The notes under the pieces were generated by a model. It saw only the letters and a program-made list of their open reading frames with translations. It was not told the origin of the DNA and made no database searches. Shown one piece after another: positions 45,696 through 56,738 of a stretch of 64,000 nucleotides of DNA (position 1 is its first letter; the number at the start of each line of letters is the position of its first letter). The stretch is from NCBI GenBank assembly GCA_011634665.1, contig WAEK01000003.1, forward strand, positions 426,001 to 490,000. The letters are read 5' to 3'. Source of the stretch: Mortierella sp. BCC40632 (lineage: Eukaryota; Mortierellomycota; Mortierellomycetes; Mortierellales; Mortierellaceae). A program made the position numbers and the translations under genes.

Positions 45696-48600
45696 ATGTC
45701 AGGCCAAGGTGGTAAAGGCATCAATCCATGAGCATTGTGTGCGTGTTTATGCCTACAGTACAACGAGTGGAGGAGGTTTGTAGAGAAGGAAGAGGGAAGA
45801 AGAGAAAGGGGAGAGGATTGGGAGCAACAAGCTTTTCTGACACTCGCAATATTCCGTGTTGGCTTCTTTACTCATTGATTTAGCAACAGAGCTGGCGCAG
45901 AGGTACCAGGAAAAGATTCAGGCTAGGAAACGCGGAGCAGGGTAAATACAAAATAGAAAAGAAAAAGAAAGGGTTTCTCTGGGAATCTTGACGACGAATA
46001 TGACGACGACGACGAAGACAACGACAACGAACCCAATGGGAATGAATGTCCGAGCACGTTTTTTAACATCTCAAAAACTGATGTGAATGGTGCATTGTTG
46101 TCTTATAGCACTCATCAATCGAAATTTCGCGGATTCTCTTTGGAAAAGTCGGTCGAAACCTCCAAAACCACCAACGCCACCAACTCCACCATCACCACCA
46201 GAAGCTTGAGATTAGCCGCAATAGCTAATGGAACAACGAATGGCCTACTCAAATCTGCAACATCAGTCGTCAACAATGAATCGGTCCTAGACCATTCGAA
46301 AAGCAAAAAAGTCACTAGAGCCTCCGCCTCCAAAGAGGTCATACAACCAGTGGATTCAACAGCACTGCCTCCAACCACAGCGACCGAAAAGGATGACTCA
46401 ATAGTCGTCCAAGGGGCGTCCGGTGCGGCCGCAAACTCTGGATTGAATGAACGCTATCAAGAGCGACTCAAGGCGCGATTCCGAGGTGCAGGGTGAGTAG
46501 AACAATCGTGGGTAGCCGTGTTGACACTCTATGAAGAACACAGTACTCACTACTATAGTCCTGTTCACATTGCATCGTGTTTTGATAGAGCTCACCAGCC
46601 AGGGTTCCGTGGCTTCAGTCTAAAGACGATTCACCAAACCAATGGAGATCATGGATCTGCACCAGATACCCCTCAACTTTCCGATCAAAGCAGCTCTCTC
46701 CAAGATAGTGAACCAGAAATAGTTCGCCGAGGGACCAGGTATAGCCAAAAGGATAAAGAAAATGGACAACAGGACAAAGTAAACACTTTGACAAAACGAA
46801 GCAAAGATTCAACATTGGCCGACACTCCACAAAAAAAGCCGGAGAATGGCGACTTGGGTTCGCGAGGTGCTACCACCCCACGCTCGATGAGAAGACCAGC
46901 ACCAGTTCTTAACCTATTGGAAGCGATTCCTCAAAAGTCAAAGCCTGTCAGCGGGTCAGACATCGCATCTTCTACGAAAAGCACCACACCTATACCACGA
47001 GAGGGGCCGATCCGTAGTGACACGGTATCTCAAACTCCAGGGAGTGCCAAAACGAGAAGTGCGAGTCGACAAAGTGGTAGGACCAACTAGTTCTTTCATT
47101 TCCACATTTCAAGTTTCGGGAGATTCGAGTATCTAAGCCTTTTATGTCTTTGAATCTATTTAGGGATGTCTCCAGGATTCACGGTATCGTGGGGAAAAAA
47201 GTCATCATTAGTATTGACAGAGCCGCCCAAGGATGCCCCCATGTCTCATCCTCGGCCACAAAAGGAACCAGCGCCTGTAGAGCCTACTCTGGAAGACACT
47301 CTGCCCATGAACGACGATTTTGTATCCTATGATGACGATTTTGGAGGCAGCAATGACTACACAATCCAGGATCATTCTGAACCAGCTCATTCAAATGTTG
47401 ATCCCAATGTTTTGACTGGCAAAAAGAGTGCTGGATCGACATCTCGGTCAAAAGATATTCGGAGCAACAAACGGAAACAGGAGGCTCGCGCAGGGGGTGA
47501 CGAGTTAAATTCTATTCCAATATCAGAAGCACAAGCTACACCGCCTACAACTACATCCGCCGCAATAGCCACTGGGAAACGGCGGAGGCTAATTCAGGAA
47601 GAAGTCGACGAGAATGAGGACCCAGTTCCGACTCGCACTCCACCACCACCTCCTACTCCAACTTTGCACCCTAGGGCGGCCGAAAAGATTCTGCTGAAAA
47701 CCATGCCTGTCAAGGAAAAGACAGCCGCACGAATCAGGAGTCAACCAAAGCTTGCTCATTTGAAGAGTCGAGAAGTGACCTTTGTCACCAACAAGAGTCA
47801 TCTCCAGACGAGCAGAGAAAGTGTCGGCAGTGCGATTAGAAAGGGCATCGTGGAGCCTCCTAGGCAACCAACATTAATCCAATTGATGGCCAAGTCCAGG
47901 AAACCAACAAGTGATTCAACAACACCCTCCACACAGGAAGCACCTATATCATCATCGGCCTGGAAGGGCAAGGCCCGAGCAGAGGAGACAAGGCCAGAGA
48001 GCGATGGCGATCTCGATTTTGAGAAGAGTCTATCCTTGGACAAGGGCAAAGGCAAGACAAATGCATCCTCACGATCGCTCTTGGAGCCAACAGTGTTTCC
48101 CAAGAAGGGCCCATCCGGGAAGACAGTCAAAAACTATAGGCAACTGCAGATTCAGTGTCTCAAATTTTTGGGTCCGACTGCAGCTGTGAGCAGACCTGCT
48201 ATTGTCCGCAACCCTACCATTGCCAAACAGATCCCAGTAGAAGGCGAGAAAATAGCAGAAACTGGCTCGGGACCAGAAGTAGGGGTTGAGCCACAATCAG
48301 AGGCAGGACCGGTCACAGGGGTTGAGACAGGACCAGAGCTTAGATCAGGACCAATCCAAAAAACAGTTCAGAGTACTCTTCATGTTGACCATGCGCCATT
48401 GAGTGAGATGGATGTCATTGCGGAAGCCGTTCGAGGGATTGTGAATAGCTTTATGTAAGTCATCAAAGCCTCTTCACCCCCTCCCCTCCCTCGTCGTTTC
48501 TACCATTGAATCTATAAGCGTTTTATGAGATGAAGGATTAACAATATGGCATCAACTATTCTTCTTTCTTTCTTTATAGTGATACGATGGAAGACCAGGC

Positions 48601-49324
48601 AATGGCAAAAGAAATGATGCTACTTCGTTCGGACCTGGAAACATTATTGATTGAACAGGTATATCCCCCTGCAATCGCGATTGGCCAATTGATGGGGGGA
48701 GGGGGGGAAGGACAAATATGCATTTACAGTGTTCTCACCAACTTTTCTTTTTTTTTTGTTTCCTGGCAATGCAATTTCTAGGTGGACATGCTCGATGACT
48801 ATGCGCTGCTCAAGGCATCCGTCAAAAAAGCAACAGGAGTCAAGAAGGAGCTTAGGACTCGGTTAGTCGAGACTCAACGGAAACGACGCAAGATCAGAAC
48901 TGAACTAGGTCGAATCCGAGCCAACTTTGAACGAGAAGAACGGGCGCGTCGTAGGTTGGAAGAGACACATCGGTTTATGACTGACTTGGAAACCTTGCGA
49001 GATCTTGTTCAGGATAATGATGATGACAAGGATGGTCATGGTGAGGAAAAGAGTACGACTCGGGATCTTCATCGTCGTAGTGGATTGGAGGAGTCCTTGA
49101 CCGCCAAAACGGGTCTATCGAGTTTTATCGCGACCGTGGCCTCGAGAGACTGTAGCAGCAGTGGCTACAGAGGCGGTAGCAGTGGAGCTCGTGATAAGAA
49201 TAGCCAGCATCAGCATGAAGGTCAACCCCTTGACAGAGATGATACCCGACCAGGCATGCTAGGCACTCTTGTTGAGTTTAACCGACTCCTCGAAAAGACA
49301 ATTGGTCAAGTTGAGGCGCTCTAA
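45696..49324 (+). CDS. CENP-U/Ame1-like inner kinetochore protein (putative)
   Basis: Seven exons: 45696-45708, 45884-45941, 46109-46492, 46589-47076, 47164-48454, 48580-48658, 48782-49324 (951 aa). The N-terminal 770 residues are disordered, rich in Ser, Pro, Lys and Arg, with NLS-like KKPENGD, KRKQEAR and GKRRRL. A 25-residue motif, RYQE-x2-x-AR-x-RGAG then FRGFSL, occurs twice (near residues 11-38 and 140-170), each time split by a phase-2 intron. The C-terminal 200 residues form a helical coiled coil (LLRSDLETLLIEQVDMLDDY; VKKELRTRLVETQRKRRKIR; ELGRIRANFEREERARRRLE). This layout of a Leu-rich pair of helices, then Arg-rich helix and R-x-N-F-E, resembles fungal Ame1/Mis17 (CENP-U), an inner-kinetochore subunit. 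The family call is inference from pattern. Another coiled-coil nuclear protein is possible. The gene is convergent with the first 8-Cys gene, 137 bp apart. Confidence 0.6.
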
Positions 49325-49461
49325 ATGATAAAGTATTTTATTGTTGAAGGATTTTTTTTTATTGACCACTTTGGGATCCAGAATTAGGCAGAGGACTGCG
49401 ATAGAAACGGGGATGGAATCTTTGGGGGAAAGAGGGAAATGAGGGCGCTACAGCTGGTATT

Positions 49462-50173
49462 CTAGTACTTTCCTCCAATCACACTCTTGCAGCCGTAGGT
49501 GCTCTTACCCACGGGGCAGTCTTCCTTGGTATTGCAGCAGCGCATGCAAAAGATCGAGCCATCTAATGAACACAAGCCCAACAAGGAAGAAAGAGGAGGG
49601 CGGTTAGAAGTTACTCCATTCGAATAAGAGCCGATATTTCGGCACGCATGTGGGGGTAAAAAAAAAAAAGAAAGAAAGAAAGAAAGAGTGCATGTAAGTT
49701 ATGCAATGCAGTGTTTTGCATTTCTTTTCTCTCTTACCGGGCTCGACCATGTTCACAAAGTATTTGTACTTGGCACAGACCGCGCCAACAGGAGCTTTGA
49801 CATCGTATTGGCCACCACCATCATTCTTGGAAAGTTTGTAAATCGAAGGAGTCATCCTTCCAGTCACTTGGACCCAATCTTTTTCCTTATTCTCCAAAAA
49901 GTGAGCCTTCTCAATAAATCCATCGGGGAAGAGCTTGGCACCGGGTGCATTGTCCAATTGTTTCGTACAGAATGCAATGGCCTTGTCCTCACTTTCGGAG
50001 ATGCCTTCTCCCTTGCCAGGGGGTAAGAAGAAACAAAAGTCATCTGCTGATTCGACGGATGCGATTTGACCATAATTGCCTCTTCGGGCCTCGACTCCTT
50101 CCTGACCAAGTATGGCCCAAAGAGCGACGGACGAGAGCGTGAGCGAGATAAGAAGAGATGTGAGCCTTGCCAT
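49462..50173 (-). CDS. Small secreted 8-Cys protein, copy 1
   Basis: Two exons on the minus strand, 49738-50173 and 49462-49562 (178 aa). A signal peptide is visible (about 1-29, ending GVEA), then a short linker, then a compact domain with eight cysteines spaced C-x21-C-x63-C-x17-C-x2-C-C-x5-C-x8-C. Shared motifs with copies 2 and 3: FC-x-FLPP, AIAFCTK, GFI-x2-AH, WVQVTGR, DGGGQYD-x-(K/R)APVG, VEPD, RCC and CPV-x-KST-x-GC. Cysteine pairs and a signal peptide indicate an extracellular or cell-wall protein. I do not recognise a named domain and assign no function. Only this copy has an intron (175 bp, phase 1, between cysteines 3 and 4). Tandem with copy 2, same strand. Confidence 0.85.
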
Positions 50174-50954
50174 GGTAAGATTGACTTGAGTGGTATGAAT
50201 CTTGTCTGTGTGTGTGTGTGGTGTGTGTAAAAATAAAAAAGTGGGAGGAGTAGTGTAGAAAAAAAAAAGGGGGAGGGAGGAGGACGATGACGAGGATTGT
50301 AAGAGAGTGAGAAGCAGAGAAGTATGCGTTTACCATACTCAAGGACTTTATACCAGTTTCTTACTCCCTGCTTGTATCCATACTCTCCTAACCAGCTGGG
50401 CACTTGATTCCAGTTTTCATCACTCTTAATGAAATCCGTTGGAGTGGAAGCAGAGATCTAATGCATGCATTCTGCCACCGGGAATTGGGGGAGGAAGAAA
50501 ATTGGGAGTGGAAAGAGAGAGGGGGTCAGTGGGACGGGGTGGTATTGATCAGGAGATTCCTTGATTCCTGTTCTAACGGTCACCTCTTTTTTTTTTCTCC
50601 CTTTCTTTCTTTCTAGCCTGCATGTACCTCTTTACTGCTATCATATCCAGATACGGACGCAATATCTCTTAGTCTCTGTTGACGCGTGTTCTCGTCAGAA
50701 CGCGTCTTGATCATTCATCACTACAATTTAGCCATCTGCTACTCCTAGAATCAGGTCATATTTAATAGATATACAGTGTACTGGTTTTTTTTTATAATTT
50801 TATTATTAGAGCTGATTGTTTGGCAAGGTGGAGAGTGAAGAGGACGAAAGAGGAAGAGACCTCAATGGGAGAGTGGTATAATTCTCTAAAATTATTTTAG
50901 TAGTTGAATGGAGAAAAGAGAAAAGAAACAGAAAAGAATACTCCTTGTGTTGAT
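50174..50954. other. Intergenic between 8-Cys copies 1 and 2
   Basis: About 780 bp containing the promoter of copy 1 and the 3' flank of copy 2. Short GT and purine-rich runs are present; no further gene was seen. Confidence 0.5.
50346..50352 (-). promoter_or_regulatory. TATA box of 8-Cys gene copy 1
   Basis: TATAAAG on the minus strand, about 175 bp upstream of the start codon. Confidence 0.4.
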
Positions 50955-51497
50955 TTAAGAGTAGTCACCGCCGAGGACACGCTCACAACCATAGGTCGAC
51001 TTGTTGACAGGACAGTCGCCCTTGTTCATGCAGCAACGAATGCAGTAACGCTCGATATCAGGCTCGACCAACTCAACATAGTGGTTGTAGCCAGCGCACT
51101 TGGAGCCAACGGGGGCCTTGATGTCATACTGTCCACCACCATCCTTCTTGGAAAGACCATACTTGGATCGGTCAATACGACCGGTCACCTGGACGTAACC
51201 CTTAGCTTTGTTGGAAACGAAATGAGCCGAGCGAATAAAGCCCTTGGGGAGAGTACCGGCATTAGGAGCCGAGGCAATGGGCTTGGTGCAGAAGGCAACA
51301 GCACTATCCTCGTGCTCGGCAATGCCACCGCCATACTTGGGGGGCAAGAAGAGACAGAAGTCGGTCTGGCTGATGATGGCACCAGTCTGGCCAATGGCAG
51401 CCTTGGCAGAAGGCTTCTTGGCGGGTGCAGCCGAGGAACCGGCGGCGAGGGTGACAAGGAGAAGTGCCGAGGCGATAAGGGACTTGTTGAAGATCAT
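50955..51497 (-). CDS. Small secreted 8-Cys protein, copy 2
   Basis: An intronless 180-aa frame. The start at 51497 is chosen because it begins a clear signal peptide (MIFNKSLIASALLLVTLAAG, cleavage near SSA|AP); the frame is open further upstream but that lies in the leader beyond the TATA element spacing. A short Lys/Ala-rich linker (AKKPSAKAA) precedes the 8-Cys domain. Cysteine spacing matches copy 1 (C-x21-C-x63-C-x17-C-x2-CC-x5-C-x8-C). Motifs seen are DFCLFLPP, AFCTK, YVQVTGR, DGGGQYDIKAPVG, YCIRCC and DCPVNKSTYGC, with the end GGDYS. The function is unknown; it is secreted by inference. Lack of an intron compared with copy 1 suggests intron loss here or gain there. Confidence 0.88.
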   Translation of the reverse strand: MIFNKSLIASALLLVTLAAGSSAAPAKKPSAKAAIGQTGAIISQTDFCLFLPPKYGGGIAEHEDSAVAFCTKPIASAPNAGTLPKGFIRSAHFVSNKAKGYVQVTGRIDRSKYGLSKKDGGGQYDIKAPVGSKCAGYNHYVELVEPDIERYCIRCCMNKGDCPVNKSTYGCERVLGGDYS

Positions 51498-51610
51498 GGT
51501 CGTTAGATTGAGATGGGAAGGGGCGTGAGGAAGGTGAGGGGTTCTGAGAAGAGGAGAGAGAGAATAAAGCAAGGGTCGATGGAGAGAATTATATGGCGAT
51601 CCAAAGCCCT

Positions 51611-51619
51611 TTTTATATA
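51611..51619 (-). promoter_or_regulatory. TATA box of 8-Cys gene copy 2
   Basis: TATATAAAA on the minus strand, about 115 bp upstream of the chosen start codon, supporting that start. Confidence 0.5.
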
Positions 51620-51898
51620 GAAGCTCTGGAGTGTCCAACCGCTGCGGTCTAGGCTGCTCTCACCAACTAGATTTTCATTTTCTATATGCCAAGTCGGCTC
51701 ACTCTCTTTTTTCGGACCAGTAACTGTCCCTGTGTGTATGTGAACACAGTATGGTCGAGACCAGACACAACATACCAGGAAACCAAGAAGAAACAAGTGT
51801 TCCACCTTCGCCAGGATATGGGAAGAGGAAGAAATCGCTCACTTTGCCTTTGGCTCTCTCTCGTGCCTTTGCGCCTTCGTTGATCTCTTGTACAGTAC

Positions 51899-51931
<33 letters not shown>

Positions 51932-53524
51932 CTTATTGCCCTCTGCCCACTTTATCCACCATAGCTCGCCCCCTAACATAACCCTACGCCAGAGGAGAGG
52001 TCTTCCCCTTCATGATTCAACAGAGAAGAGTGTCCACGACTCCTGTTGGCTAACAGGTACACCCAGGCCTTCCCCCTTTTTCTCCCCCAAAACGGCCATT
52101 GATGTTCCACGCGGGGTACAACCTCTCTGATTGACCCGCTTTGGTTACTGAAAATGGAGCAACACTGTCCACCCTCCCACACGTCGAGAAAGAGAAGGTC
52201 TCAGCGCCAGTCTCTCCGAGTCTCTCGAGCTCGAGCGAAATGCCTCTGGGCGGATAAAAAAAAAAAAACAAGGACAAGTACCAATAGAGGCTATTTCTGG
52301 GTGTAAGGGCGCAACAGCAACAACAACAACAAATACGAAAGGGTACGCTTGCCTCTGCCGAAGAATGACAAAGTCTTTTTCTGTCCAATACTGAACACAT
52401 GATGGATGACCTAGAGAAGAGAGGGCTTGAGCGATCGGGCTGTCAACACTCACTGCGCTTTCTTTTCATACTACACTCGTGGTAAAAATAACCCAGTATT
52501 CTTAGGGAAGACCGGACCGGATGTCCAAGCCATTGGGTGGGGAAGGGAAGAAAAGAAGGATGGGGAGAAGGGCGGAGGAAGGGCATAAGTCCTAAACTTA
52601 CCTTACTTATCGCCCAGTGGGTGCGTTGGACAATCGTCTCGACATGTGCATGCTCGTCCACAATCCCAGGGCATCAGCCTTCGGCTCTCGTAAACTCTCA
52701 TTATGGACAAAAAAACGAACGGGCTCGATTTCAAAGAGGGTTCTGGTTGTTCTGTCCATTCGAGGATGAGAGCGTTCCACACTTCAGATGTCCCTGTGGG
52801 TTCTCTTTTGGGGTTATTTTTGAATGCTGACTCTAGGTCTGTCCTCCGCTTTCGGAATATCGGATGCGCATTGGTCCCCATTTTGGGCGCTACTCGAGGG
52901 AGAGGGAGAGGCTAGCCGCCCAAAAGTGGAGAGCGGCTAGTGTTCTCTACACATTTTTGGTCGTCCTCAAAAAGAGCACATCGGCCGACTGGCCTTGTAG
53001 TTCCCACACAGGCAAGACCATGTCCCGGTCTCATACGGGCGCCGTCGATGACTCTGGTACCTCGCCTATCATTATTCCGGTCCCGCACACCCTTCCTCCT
53101 GGTGCTCTAGGTACTCTATAATGACGTACGCCGCTCGCTTTCCTATCCTGAAGTAAGAAGAGGGGGCACGATGCATCCTTCTTCCTTATCTTTGACCTAC
53201 GAGTCACTCTCTTGGCCTCTTTCAATGCTTCACTCAGGTCCTGATCATCCTCTCTGACTTGGTGTCCCTGATTCTGCGCCAATTGGTCTGTCGAGCTCTA
53301 TCTGTCACACCTGGACCTGTACTCCTCTCCATCCCTCTTTCTCTGTCTTTCTCTACGTAGCGGGGTCGATATAACAAGGGTCAGACGTCGGTTTCATCCA
53401 GACTGTGTATTCTGAGGGAGCCGGCTGAAAGAAATTCCCAGATGGATATTCTTCTCTCCTCCTCCTCCACTCCTCCTCCTCGAGGAAACAATAGAAAGGT
53501 GTGGGGTCAACTACTTTCCCCCCT

Positions 53525-53655
53525 CCCCTTCCTTTTCTTCCTTTTCTTTCTTCATCCTTCAATTCCTTCCTTCCTTCCTTCACTTCCTTCTTTCACTTCC
53601 TTCCTTCTTTCGTTCCTTCCTTCGCTCCTTCGTTCCTTCCTTCCTTTTCCGTCGA
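53525..53655 (+). repeat. Degenerate TTCC tetranucleotide repeat
   Basis: About 130 bp of TTCC units with CTTT, CGTT and CACTT variants, forming a pyrimidine-only block. Confidence 0.8.
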
Positions 53656-55892
53656 TCTCAGGCACAACGCAGGTGGATAGGTGAGAAAGCCCCAAGCTGT
53701 TAATCCGTTGTCCAGATTTGTGCCATCACTCTCACTCATGACAGCTCTAGCCGGTAGTTGGTTACAAAGCGTTGCTCCGAAACGAGAAGGACCGGTGAGG
53801 AGAAGGCAAGAAGAGCAGGAGTAAAAAAAGAATGAGCACAACCAAGCAGGACGCGAATACTTTATGAGAGAACGAAGAGAGAGCCCTTAACCGATCGAGG
53901 ACACTAGCAGATCGTTGCTAATTTTTTTTTTTTTTTTTTTTTTTTGCAGAGAACGAATGAACAGAGACGCTGCAGCAGCGTGTGCTGCACCTTGGAAGGG
54001 AAACGCGGGGTTGCTATAATTCACTCTGTGCATCGGACACAATTATTCCATGTCTGTTTCCTATTCTGCTGGCCGGATTAAGCGAAGTGGGGCAGAAAAA
54101 GTAAAATATATATGCGTGAGCATTGTGGAGAGACGAGTTTGAAAGGTTCGAGAAAGAGAAAGAGAAAGGGCGGGGCAATTGGGTAGAAGCCTAGGGAGGC
54201 GTAACAATCATGAGCTCTCAATTCCTCTGCCAACAAACAGGCATCGCGTAGGCAAGAATAAGGCCACACCACCGCGTCGCGTGTACAAACAAGGTATCAC
54301 AAGGCTCTCTTGTCCAGGAACAACCAACTCCAACAATATCCCGTTCCCCTCTTCTTTGTCTTCCCCTTGTGAGGCGCCTGATTGAGACTGCAACTGTGAG
54401 GGAGGCGACAAAAGAAAGAAAAAAGGGACATGGCTGCCAGCATTGGACACTTCCTTCTCCCCTCCTCATACTCCTGTCCCTGCACCTGGCAGCCAAAGCC
54501 CACCTCTTGCCCATACTGCTCTCGCGAGGATCAATAGGATGCGTGCCCATCGTGGAACGAGCCAATGTGTGTAAATACCTCCTGCACGAGGACTTTTGTC
54601 TAGGAGGCACCCAGAGATGGTTCCCTCTCCTTTGTCGCCCATACCCTTCCAGCTCTATCATCCTTTTTCCGTCAAATCCCCTCTCTCTCTTTCTCTCTTC
54701 TCTTTTGCGAACCCAGACATATCTCCACCCCATTGACCCTACCTTGAATGATCGCGCTCTCCGTGATTCGCCAGGAGAGGGTGGAAAAGAATGAGAGGAA
54801 GAGACAAAGCTCCCCGGCTCGGTAATGATTCTCTGTTTCTTCGGTAAAGCATCCTGCTGTGTAGGAATGCCCAAGGCATTACTGCAGTGCCTTTCTTGAT
54901 CAATTGCGCGGACTGTATGCCGAGCAGCAACCGATCCTGGCCGATATTGCGAACCAGTCATGTCATCGCTGAATGTTACCTCAAGAAGAGGAGGAATATC
55001 CTTCGGTCAAGAATGCTCTCCTTGCGCGAATGCATTTCTCGATATCTCGAACACTTTTTTTTTTCTCTCACGGCTATCCTGTATGTATGTGTTTGTGTTT
55101 GTGCGTCTGCACGCTGGTAGGGCCACGATAATCTAGACTCTAGACTGGAACAACACTGAGCCACAGCCTCTTCGTTTTCAATACTTACTGCCAAACGAAC
55201 TCAGTCTCACCATGAGTGAGTAGTTTCTGTTTGTATATCCCAGTTGGCTTTTGCATGGCTCTCTTTGTGCACGACTATAGGAATCCAGTGAGCGCCTACC
55301 TCTTTTTTTTTTTTTTTTTTTTCTTTCTTTCTTTCTAGAGTCTTGCCCTTGTAGGATTATCAAGCAAATGGACAAGAGATGAGGGTTGATAGGGATATCT
55401 ATGAGCCCAGCGTCCTATTCCATAAGATAGAGAATATAGAATTGGAGCGAAGAATTAAAGAGCATTAGGTACGAGTTTGTTTTGTTCATTGTCCATAGTA
55501 ACAACTGCCACATGTCGCGTCCCGTTCTAGTTACGGCTCAAAGGCAGTACGAAGCAAGAATGGACAACCATTAAACAGACGAGAGGCCAGCAGAGAAGCA
55601 GATTTGAGTCGATATTAATAGAAGTCTCCGCGTCCTGGCTCGAGAGAGTCCTATCTCTTTCACTTTCTCTCTCTCCCTTTTTTTCCGCTCCTCACCAGCA
55701 TGGCTCTCTCTCTCTCTCTCGGAAGACCAAAGGCCAGACGCCGTGTGCTGGGGCCACGTCGATTTTTCATCGTTCCTCCTGCATCGACATCCACCCACGA
55801 GCATTTTCCATCTCTGTTGACTTCCCTCGTTTCTCATTGCTTGTAGCTGTCAGCGTCCTGGTCGAGCCTTTTGTTACTCTTTGCCTGTGCAC

Positions 55893-55900
55893 TATAAAAG
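55893..55900 (+). promoter_or_regulatory. TATA box of 8-Cys gene copy 3
   Basis: TATAAAAG about 140 bp upstream of the copy 3 ATG, followed by a CT-rich leader (55928-55948). The position is similar to that seen in copies 1 and 2. Confidence 0.5.
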
Positions 55901-56036
55901 CATCCAGATATCTCGCCCGAGTCTCATCTCTCTCTCTCTCTCTCTCCACAATCGCATAGCTGCAAAAGCACCCCGGTTCTTTCCACCTCTCACATCCATC
56001 TTCCACCCTTCTTCACACGCGCTGACTCTATTCACA

Positions 56037-56738
56037 ATGCACTGCCCTAGCCTTAAATTCGTCCTCACCACCGTGTTGGCAACCATGATTGTCTCCACTG
56101 CTGTCGCAGCTCCAGCATCGAAGTCCGCCCAGCAGCCTGAGGCTGCTCCTGCACAACACGTTGCCAATAACATGTATGCTACACCCAAGACTGTCGGCGG
56201 CAACAGTGGCAATCAGATGACCTCTGCTCCAGCACCAGCAACCAAGAGCACTTCCAAGAGCTCGCACCGAACGCCTCCTACCCATGGAAATACCGGGCAG
56301 ACCGGCGTGATTCTCAACAAGGATGAGTTCTGTATCTTCTTGCCCCGGGTAGTCGGTGGCGACATTGCCAAGAGTGAGGACGATGCTATCGCGTTCTGCA
56401 CAAAGTACAGGTTGAAAGACGCCGAGGATGCACGTGTACTACCAGAGGGCTTCATCAAGTCAGCTCACTATTATCACAACGAAGAAGAGGAATGGGTTCA
56501 AGTCACTGGCACGTTTGATCGGTCAAAATATCTGCTTGCAGAGTCGGACGGTGGTGGACAATATGACATGCGGGCCCCCGTTGGTGCAGTTTGCAGTGGT
56601 TGGAATTCATTTGTCCAGTTGACCGAGCCTGACAAGGAGATCTTTTGCATCCGATGCTGTATGGACAAAGCCAACTGCCCTGTTAACAAATCGACTCATG
56701 GTTGTCTCGGTGTCCTGCCCGGTGACTTTGATTACTAG
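56037..56738 (+). CDS. Small secreted 8-Cys protein, copy 3 (long linker)
   Basis: An intronless 233-aa frame on the opposite strand from copies 1 and 2. The signal peptide covers about residues 1-24 (hydrophobic LTTVLATMIVSTAVA). A 70-residue linker rich in Ala, Pro, Thr, Ser and Asn follows and may be O-glycosylated (inference). The 8-Cys domain begins at EFCIFLP and has all eight cysteines: C-x21-C-x64-C-x17-C-x2-CC-x5-C-x8-C, one residue longer in the second gap. Motifs conserved with copies 1 and 2 are AIAFCTK, GFIKSAH, WVQVTG, DGGGQYDMRAPVG, TEPD, FCIRCC and CPVNKSTHGC. The start at 56037 is the first ATG after a TATA element and CT-rich leader and begins the signal peptide. The frame is open 52 codons further upstream but without protein-like content. 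Function unknown. Confidence 0.87.
   Translation: MHCPSLKFVLTTVLATMIVSTAVAAPASKSAQQPEAAPAQHVANNMYATPKTVGGNSGNQMTSAPAPATKSTSKSSHRTPPTHGNTGQTGVILNKDEFCIFLPRVVGGDIAKSEDDAIAFCTKYRLKDAEDARVLPEGFIKSAHYYHNEEEEWVQVTGTFDRSKYLLAESDGGGQYDMRAPVGAVCSGWNSFVQLTEPDKEIFCIRCCMDKANCPVNKSTHGCLGVLPGDFDY

Larger units (their letters stand above)
51498..56036. other. 4.5 kb region between divergent 8-Cys genes
   Basis: Promoters of copies 2 and 3 occupy the two ends. The middle holds T29 at 51903-51931, degenerate TTCC repeats around 53525-53655, T24 at 53922-53945, and purine/pyrimidine-rich runs. A 247-codon minus frame at 54218-54961 is basic, without motifs, and is not called. No transposon features were recognised. 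Confidence 0.45.

Noticed and set aside
54218..54961. 247-codon minus-strand frame
   Set aside because: It is basic and low-complexity, without signal peptide, domain or promoter, in a region otherwise without coding signal; a chance open frame in purine-rich DNA is likelier.
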